Shown piece by piece: positions 57,108 to 64,000 of a DNA stretch of 64,000 nt (position 1 is the first letter of the stretch; each line of letters starts with the position of its first letter). Made by a program: the position numbers and the translations under genes. The notes below the pieces were generated by a model. The model searched no databases and had not been told where the DNA came from. It worked only from the letters and a program-made list of their open reading frames with translations. Source of the stretch: Hepsetus odoe (lineage: Eukaryota; Chordata; Actinopteri; Characiformes; Hepsetidae); assembly GCA_017165825.1 (NCBI GenBank), contig CM029369.1, forward strand, positions 3,578,449-3,642,448. The letters are read 5' to 3'.

Positions 57108-57310
57108 TGTGATGAGGAGCAAATCAGGAGGAGGATGTTGAGGATGGAGCTGCCAGGAAAGAGGAGTAGAGGAAGATCAAAGAGGAGGATTATGGGCGTG
57201 GTGAGAGAGGACATGCAGGAGCGAAAGAGGAAGATGCAGAGGACAGGAAGAAATGGAGACGGTCCTCCACTGTGGAGACAGAAAGCAGTCGAAATGAAGA
57301 AGTAGAGCTT
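57108..57310 (+). mobile_element. 3' fragment of an RTE-like LINE
   Basis: Gaggatgttgaggatggagc, then gagagaggacatgcagg and aggaagatgcagaggacagg, the end of the coding region. Confidence 0.82.
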
Positions 57311-57838
57311 ATTAAAAACCCCAGACGGCTCTTATATAAGCCAGGAATCGCCTTCTCTTCACGTTCGTGCTCACGTTCGTCGGCGGGTCGAAGCCGAATC
57401 TCGGCGTTTGATTTCGGTGCTGTCCAGCGAAAGTATTCCACCCTGGTTGTAAATAATTGATCCTTTTTCCAGGGTTTATATATTGAGCCTTTGATGAGAG
57501 AGTTTTATTTCTTTCCTGAAGTGAAGGACCGAGATTATCTGGGCGTCCACTCGCTCTGACATATGCCGTGTCTGGCAGCGGGACAGTGTGTGTTTGCACG
57601 GGCGTCCGAGCGGGTCAGATTTAGGTTTTATCAGGGCTGCTTCTTTTCTTGCTGCAGTGAAAAGTAAGGATTTGTCTTTCTTTTTACTGTTTTTCCACAT
57701 GGCATAACTTGCTTGTGGAATTTCAGAGCGATTATTTCATGGATTATTTGACTCTGTTTTTGTGAGCAGCCCTCCTTTACTTTGAGGCAGACATGGAAAT
57801 AAATTCATCAAATCAAATTCAAATCATTTTTTTCAGAA
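57311..57838. other. Unique sequence, nothing recognised
   Basis: No exon or repeat identified. Confidence 0.4.
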
Positions 57839-57934
57839 GGTTGGATCAGAAGGTTGAGGGTTCGAATCCCAGACCAGTAGATTACCCTGAATTGACCTTG
57901 AGCGAGGTACCGTCCCCATCACTGCTCCCTGGGT
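57839..57934 (+). mobile_element. V-SINE-like SINE, head and centre only
   Basis: B box gggttcgaatccc, gaggtaccgtccccatcac, then lost after ctccctggg. Confidence 0.88.
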
Positions 57935-58209
57935 AGCAACAAGCTAGATCGGGGGCTGTTGAGGTGTATTTTAGGAAGGGGATTCAGGGATTACAGGGGT
58001 TGTTGCCGTGGTGCTGTGCAGACTAAACCTTGTTTTTTTAACGCTACAATGTTCTTTTGATCATTTTCTGCTATAAAGAAGCAAACGTCCAACGTTAAAC
58101 ACGTCCGGACCGATCCGATCTACAGTGAGTGGAAGATCTAAGATTGGGTGTCTGGCCTTTAGAGATACAATCGGGTGTGTCCAAACTTTTGACCGATTCA
58201 TATTTTTAA

Positions 58210-59893
58210 AATCTCAGAGGGAGGAGGGAGGAGGGAGGATCTCACAGGGAGGAGGGAGGATCTCATCTCACGGGGAGGAGGGAAGGGAGATCTCACAGAG
58301 AGGAGGAGGATCTCACGGGGAGGAGGGAGAGGATCTCAGAGGAAGGAGGAGGAGGATCTCAGAGGAGGAGGGAGGATCTGCGGAGGAGGATCTCCAGAGG
58401 GAGGAGGGAGGGATGGGAGGAGGATCTCAGAAGGAGGAGGGGAGAGGATCTCAGGAGGAGGAGGGGAGGGGATCTCAGAAGGAGGAGGAGAGGATCTCAC
58501 AGGGAGGAGAGAGGATCTCAGAGGGAGGAGGGAGGATCTCAGAAGGAGGAGGGAGGATCTCACAGGGAGGAGAGAGGATCTCAGAGGGAGGGAGGATCTC
58601 AGAAGGAGGAGGGAGGATCTCACCCAGGGAGGGGAGGGAGGATCTCCAGGAAGGGGAGGAGGGCGATCTCAGGGGGAGGCAGGGAGGAATCTCAGAGGAG
58701 GAGGATCTCATAAGAAGGAAGAGGGCGATCTCAGAAGAGGAGGAGGATCTCCAGAAGGAGGAGAGGGGATCTCCAGAGAAGGAGGAGGGAGGATCTCAGA
58801 AAAGAGGAGAGCGTCTCAGAGAGGAGGGGGGATCTCAGAAAGAGGAGGGGCGATCTCAGAAAGAGGAGGGGCGATCTCAGAAAGAGGAGGGAGGATCTCA
58901 GAAGGAGGGGATCTCAGAAGGAGGAGGGGGGATCTCAGAAGGAGGAGGGGGGATCTCAGAAAGGAGGAGGGAGGATCTCAGAAGGAGGAGGGGGGATCTC
59001 AGAAAGAGGAGGGGCGATCTCAGAAGGAGGAGGATCTCAGAGAGAGGAGAGGAGAGGGGATCTCAGAAAGGGAGGGCGTCTCCAGAGAAGAGGAGGCGTC
59101 TCAGAGAGAAGGGAGAGAGGGAGGGATCCAGGAGAAGAAAGGAGGGGATCTCAGAAGGAGGAGGAGGATCTCCAGAGAAGGAGGGAGGAGGATCTCCCAG
59201 AAAGAGGAGGGCGATCTCAGGAAAAGGGAGGGGGAGGGAGATCTCTCAGAGAGAGAGGAGGGGATCTCAGAAAGAGAGGAGGCGTCTCCAGAGGGAGGGA
59301 TCTCAGGCGGGAGGAGGATCCAGAAAGGGAAGGCGTCTCAGAAAGAGGAGGCGATCTCCAGAAAGAGAGGAAGAGGCGATCTCCAGGAAGGGGAGGATCT
59401 CAGAAGGAGGAGGGGATCTCAGAAGGAGGAGGGAGGATCTCAGAAGGAGGAGGGAGGATCTCAGAAAGAGGAGGGGCGATCTCAGAAGGAGGAGGGAGGA
59501 TCTCAGAGGAGGAGAGGATCTCAAGAAAAGGAGGGCAGTCTCAGAGAAGGGAGGAGGGGGATCTCCAGAAGAGGAGGAGGGGATCTCAGAAAGAGGAGGC
59601 GATCTCAGAGAAGGGAGGGGCGATCTCTCAGAAGGAGGAGGAGGATCTCTCAGGAGAGGAGGGGATCTCAGAAGAGGAGGAGGATCTCCAAGAAGGAGGA
59701 GGGGATCTCAGAGAAAGAGAGAGGATCTCCAGGAGGAGAGAGATATCTCAGAAAGGAGGAGGATCTCCAGAAAGGGAGGGGATCTCCAGAAGGAAGGGGA
59801 GGGGATATCCAGAGAAAAGAGAGAGGGAGGGATCTCAGAGGAGGGGATCTCAGAAGGAGGGGGGATCTCCAGAAAGAGGGGGGAGGAGGAGGA
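58210..59893. repeat. Purine-rich satellite, gatctcagaaggaggaggga type
   Basis: About 1.7 kb of variable units, 17-35 bp long, each with one atctca or atctcc word between runs of G and A. No unit creates a stop in the frame used, so a 671-codon frame (58125-60140) spans the array; it is Arg/Gly/Glu repeat and starts at GTG. The array can read GSQKEE, DLRRRR or ISEGGG depending on frame, and changes among them, as expected for noncoding DNA. Confidence 0.95.
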
Positions 59894-59939
59894 ATCTGAG
59901 CCTGATTGCACTTCCGTCTCTATCTCGACTCCCTCTCTC

Positions 59940-61015
59940 GCTCTACACTTCCCTCGATACCTTATGTTCTCTGTAGCTACACTGTGTACTAGACTTTACA
60001 CTTTGTTCAACACGCTACACTGTGTACTAGACTCTACACTCAACACTGTATTATATTCTACACTCTACACTGTACTACACTCTACACTGTACTACACTCT
60101 ACATTGCATACTAGATTCTACATTCAACACTGTTTACTAGATTTTACACTGTGTACTAGATTCTACACTCTGCACTGTGTACTAGACTCTACACTGCGTA
60201 CTAGATTCTACACTGTGTACTACACTCTACACTGCGTACTAGATTCTACACTGTACTACACTCACATTTGTGTGCTACACTCTTTACCACTCATTATAGA
60301 TTCTACACTGTGTGCTACCTCTCACACTGTGTACTAGATTCTACACTGTGTACTACACTGTGTGCTAGACTCTACACTCTACGCTGTGTACTACACTCTA
60401 CACTGCGTACTAGATTCTACACTGTGTACTACACTCTACACTGCGTACTAGATTCTACACTGTGTACTACACTCTACACTCGTAATAGATTCTACACTGT
60501 GTACTAGACGCTACACTCTACGCTGTGTACTACATTCTACACTCTACGCTTTGTACTAAATTCTACACTCTACACTGTGTACTAGACTCTACACTACACT
60601 GTGTACTAGACTCTACCCTCTACACTGTGTACTAGACTCTACACTGTGTTCTACACTCTGCACTGTGTACTAGACTGTACACTCAACACTTATATTCTAC
60701 ACTCTACACTTTAATAGATTCTACACTACACTGTGTACTAGACTCTACACTGTGTACTACACTCTACACTGTGTACTACACTCTACACTCAACACTGTAT
60801 TATATTCTACACTCTACGCTGTACCCTAGATTTTACACTGTGTACTAGATTCTACACTACACTGTCTACTAGATTCTTCACTCTACACTGTACTATATTC
60901 TATACTCTACACTATGCCCTTGATTCTACACAGTGTACTAGATTCTACACTGTGTACTAGATTCTGTCTATTCTACACTTTACATCGTGTACTGTATTCT
61001 GTATTCTACATTGTG
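59940..61015. repeat. TACACT-type satellite
   Basis: About 1.1 kb of ctacactgtgtactagattc and ctacactctacactgcgta units, with an 11- and 19-base sub-rhythm. It begins within 50 bp of the end of the purine satellite. Confidence 0.95.
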
Positions 61016-61272
61016 TTATATTTTATGTTCTTTTATATGGTTTTGCTCAGAGTGCTCTCAGAGTGCCAGCCAAAGTCGCCGCTGATGTCACTTGTTTATT
61101 TGTTTATCTGAATAGATGTTCGGCCACTGCAAACAGGGCCGGTGTGGATGATAATTGAATTTTGTCTGACAGTGAAAACAGTCTGAAGACCCCTAAAATC
61201 TGTTTAAATACACTGATCTGGAAAAGATACATCCGTTTATCATACAGTAAGCAGTCTATTACACAGTCATCA

Positions 61273-61298
61273 TACACACACACACACACACACACACT
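61273..61298. repeat. (CA)n microsatellite
   Basis: About 12 units. Confidence 0.93.
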
Positions 61299-61420
61299 AA
61301 AACACACACTGCTGTAACTGCACAGATCTAATCTGACATAAAGCACCTCAGAAAAACAGTTTTTAAAAGATCTTATTTGAAGATTTAAAAGCACCAATAA
61401 TAATGTCCTATTATGCATTA

Positions 61421-61680
61421 GTGAAAGTGAAGTGAAAGTGACTATTCCTGTCATTGTAAAACACGCCACAACACAGTGAGACACAACCAAATTCGTCCTC
61501 TGCATTTTACACACACATGCAGCAGGGGGCAGCTATTAAAATCACCTGGGGATCAATGATGAGAACATTGCAGCATTGCTCAGAGGGTGCCCTCCACGAC
61601 GTATTTCTGGTCTGAGTTCAAGCCACGCATTTATTCTGATCTTGGGGTCAACGCCCTCACCACTAGACCTCCGCTGCTCC
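61421..61680 (-). mobile_element. V-SINE-like SINE, near full length
   Basis: Double tail (gtgaaagtgaagtgaaagtg), gcagcagggggcag at 61519-61532, and a head with gcagcggaggtctagtgg on the minus strand. Confidence 0.92.
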
Positions 61681-61837
61681 AATATAATTACTGTAGGATA
61701 ATACTATTACAGACAGACACACTTCAGGTGATTCCAGGTGAAGTGAAGTGCGTTTTATAAATATGAAGTATGTTATATTTCGTCATTAGTCTTTCTAGTG
61801 TTGTGTTTTAAGTACCAATTATGGCTTATAAAGAGTG

Positions 61838-62345
61838 CTGTGCAAAGTTTTGATGGTGTGAGAAGAAATGCTGTAAACTAATAACAGTATAAATAATGAT
61901 TGGTGATTTTCAGTCAATTTACAAGTACAAGTGAAGCGAGCAAAAGAAAATCTAAACCAGATCCAATATTTGGTGTTACTACACTTTTTGCCTTCAAAAA
62001 GCAGCATGGTTCTCTAGGTACACTTGCACAGTCAGGATTGCGGATTATGAGTCGGTGTCTGATCGCTTGTTTTGCCAAACAGGTACTGATGATCATCAAC
62101 GTCACCTGGAGAAAGCTTACAGTCATGTTTGGAACAATGTAACCCGAGTTCCTTCGACTTTGTATTGCGAAAATTGTACCTGAAGAACTGATGCTGTTTT
62201 ACAAAAGCAAAAGAAATGTCACGCAAATATTGATTTAAATTTAAATTCTCTTTATTCATTCACTACATTTTGGTGATGATGAAAATAAACAAACCATTAC
62301 TTCCATTTCCTGAGCGTTCTTGTTCTGGCATTTTCTTTACCTGCC
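61838..62345 (+). mobile_element. Tc1/mariner remnant, relative of the one at 11639
   Basis: It shares gctgtgcaaagttttga, aaataatgattg, gaactgatgctgtttt and gatgaaaataaa with the 11639 element, in the same order. Coding potential is destroyed. It has no LINE inside. Confidence 0.78.
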
Positions 62346-62880
62346 CTTTTTGCTGTTAACTATGTGATGTATAATATATATATATATATATATGTCTGAA
62401 GTTAATAAGAGTTTGAGTGGCAGACACTTGCATTGGTGCAATAACGGACCATAACACAAACAACGCACCGATCTGAAACAGCAGGTTGAGTAAATGGAGT
62501 AATTCCACTGGCCAGCTGTGCAGATCTTCTCCATCTCCTGCCCTCGTTATCTGCTTGGCCTGAAAGTTGCTGCTGCTCATGCTGCTGTGGTGGGAGTAGA
62601 AGAGAAGAAGAAGGAAGAAGAAAGAATATTTTAGTACAGGTCTGACTGCGCTCTGGCTAGATGCAATAACAGGCAGTTTGTCATGGTCTACTGTTCTTTT
62701 AAAAACAGCCTTGTTTCCCAGACTGTCACAGTGGAGAAGAAATGGCAATACATGGGAATTACACATTTGTCCTTCCTATATCGACGTTTTTCATTTGGGA
62801 AAGATGCATCACGTTGGCAGTAACACCCTGTTTCTAGGAGGCTGGCCCGTTTGTTTTTGGTGATTAGCCAACACGCCGAA
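62346..62880. other. Unique sequence with a (TA)n run
   Basis: (TA)n at about 62371-62392. No exon. Confidence 0.45.
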
Positions 62881-62985
62881 GCCAGAGCAGGGGACGACTT
62901 TATCCAGCACCCAGGGAGCAGTGTAGGGGACAGTATCTTGCTTAAGTATAACCTACTTGTCTGGGACTCGAACCCGCAGCCTCTT
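62881..62985 (-). mobile_element. V-SINE-like SINE, partial
   Basis: Centre and B box (gggttcgagtccc on the minus strand); tail missing. It abuts the next copy. Confidence 0.85.
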
Positions 62986-63175
62986 GAAGTGAAAGTGAAA
63001 GGGACTGTTTGCCCCTGTGAAACACAGCACATAGTGAAACTCCATGAAATACATCCTCTGTATTTAACACACCACGCAGCAGTGCACAGCCGTATCCAGC
63101 ACCCAGGGAGCAGTGATGGGGACGGTGCCTTGCTCAAGGCATTAGGGCGGCCAACCGATCTTGGGGCCTAGTAAC
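62986..63175 (-). mobile_element. V-SINE-like SINE, head damaged
   Basis: Tail gaagtgaaagtgaaaggga, centre, then a shortened head. Confidence 0.87.
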
Positions 63176-63177
63176 GT

Positions 63178-63380
63178 TTGCAGGCGCTAGCCGCGTGAAA
63201 GGTTGTGAGTTCAATCCTGACCAGTAGGTTGCCCCGCCCAGGTACCGCCAGGCAAGGTGCACCCCACACACTGCTCTCTCCATTGTGATGGTGCGACTGC
63301 TGATATTATTTTAGAGGGCGTGGCTGGCTGTGATTTCCCACCGTGTGTTTTCACGATGACAAATGATCACTTTCACTTTA
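63178..63380 (+). mobile_element. V-SINE-like SINE, diverged
   Basis: B-box-like gtgagttcaatcc, altered centre, and tail gatcactttcacttt. Confidence 0.83.
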
Positions 63381-63480
63381 TTCACTTGTTAATCTGGAAA
63401 TAGGTCTAAAAACCTAGAAACAAATTTAATTTGAGGAATATCAGATATTTTGATCAGGATCTCATTAATCTCATTAACTA

Positions 63481-63670
63481 GGGGCAGCGGTGGTCTAGTG
63501 GTGAAGAGTTGCCCCTGCATCAGAAGATTGTGGGTTCGATTCCCCACCAGTAGGTTGCCTGAAATTGCTGAGCGAAATTGCCGTCCCATCACTGCTCGAG
63601 CGCTTTCAGTAACTGCCGCGGTGTTTCGTTGTAGTTCCCGCTTGCTGTGCTGTGACCTCGCAATTTAATA
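63481..63670 (+). mobile_element. V-SINE-like SINE, tail truncated
   Basis: Clean head ggggcagcggtggtctagtg and B box gggttcgattccc; ends at gtgacctcgcaatt. Confidence 0.92.
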
Positions 63671-64000
63671 CCCGGTCATGTGACTAGCATCCGTAGGATA
63701 GCCTGATCAAATGTTAGCTGCATACATTCGTGGTCGACAAGTCTCTAATCACATTCATAGGTTCAAAAAATAAAGTGCTGTGAAGGTACAGTTTTGGTTC
63801 TTCAAGGTACAAACAGTGTAAATGTTCCCTCAAATGTACAACATGGACCTTGGGGGCTAATTTTCTAGCTGAAATGCACTTTTTCCGGGAGAAAGGTGCA
63901 GATTTGCACCTTTACGTAACCTGAAATTTTAAAGGAGGACAGTGAAATAGGAAGCCCAGAGTTGGGACGGCGTGTACAGAGTCAGTCCACCTTAAAAATG
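63671..64000. other. Unique sequence, nothing recognised
   Basis: No exon or repeat identified; the window ends here. Confidence 0.4.

Noticed and set aside
58125..60140. 671-codon open frame
   Set aside because: It opens with GTG and consists of Arg/Gly/Glu repeat that changes frame between units, then runs into the TACACT satellite. The minus strand is open as well. This is a property of the repeat.
54388..64000. Next ZNF385B zinc-finger exon
   Set aside because: I looked for the M-D-P-V-Q start and a C-x2-C finger after 54387 and saw none, so it should lie beyond the window.
1..64000. Endogenous retrovirus or LTR element
   Set aside because: No LTR pair, primer binding site or gag/pol/env-like coding was recognised.

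Overview
The window is vertebrate nuclear DNA, almost certainly from a ray-finned fish. It has one or two short, widely spaced exons with GT-AG borders. It also has dense microsatellites, Tc1/mariner remnants, RTE-like and L2/CR1-like LINE pieces, and about 35 copies of one tRNA-headed SINE. There are no operons, ribosome binding sites, dense coding, rRNA genes or CRISPR arrays. Nearly all long open frames are low-complexity repeat or dead transposon.

The only host gene supported is a ZNF385-family zinc-finger gene on the + strand, best matched to ZNF385B. A 146-bp exon at 54242-54387 encodes the conserved segment before the first zinc finger of the family's short isoforms. A candidate first coding exon at 15555-15564 (ATG plus seven bases, then a consensus donor) joins it in frame to read M-L-L-G-S-S-C-H. 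The intervening intron would be 38,677 bp. The zinc-finger exons are not seen and should lie beyond 64000. Sequence left of about 14.7 kb would be upstream of this start, or intron of a longer isoform.

Layout: 1-8.9 kb is mostly unique sequence with a tetranucleotide array at the left edge and a few SINEs. 8.9-9.9 kb is a degenerate higher-order repeat. 11.6-13.1 kb is a Tc1 element containing an L2-like LINE. 14.5-15.5 kb is a long CT tract before the candidate first exon. 15.6-54.2 kb is the intron. It holds a possible 37-nt micro-exon at 20.5 kb, a 50-bp satellite carrying a CTCF-core-like word (22.8-23.4 kb), CT/GA blocks (26.7-27.7 kb), two arrays of one ~60-bp minisatellite in opposite orientation (29.6-30.4 and 44.3-45.0 kb), a Tc1 pseudogene (41 kb), a CpG-rich unique block (47.1-48.5 kb) and an RTE LINE with a deleted core (52-53.6 kb). 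The exon at 54.2 kb has CA and TG repeats just downstream. 58.2-59.9 kb is a purine-rich satellite followed by a TACACT satellite to 61.0 kb. 61.4-63.7 kb is SINE- and Tc1-rich.

The dominant SINE has a tRNA-like head (A and B boxes), a conserved centre and a tail that resembles the 3' end of the L2-like LINE in the same window. This suggests the LINE family mobilised it. No clearly new protein system is present. The most interesting signals are regulatory or structural: CTCF-like words in a satellite and in the SINE, repeats pressed against both splice sites of the ZNF385-like exon, a possible poison micro-exon, and the inverted minisatellite pair.
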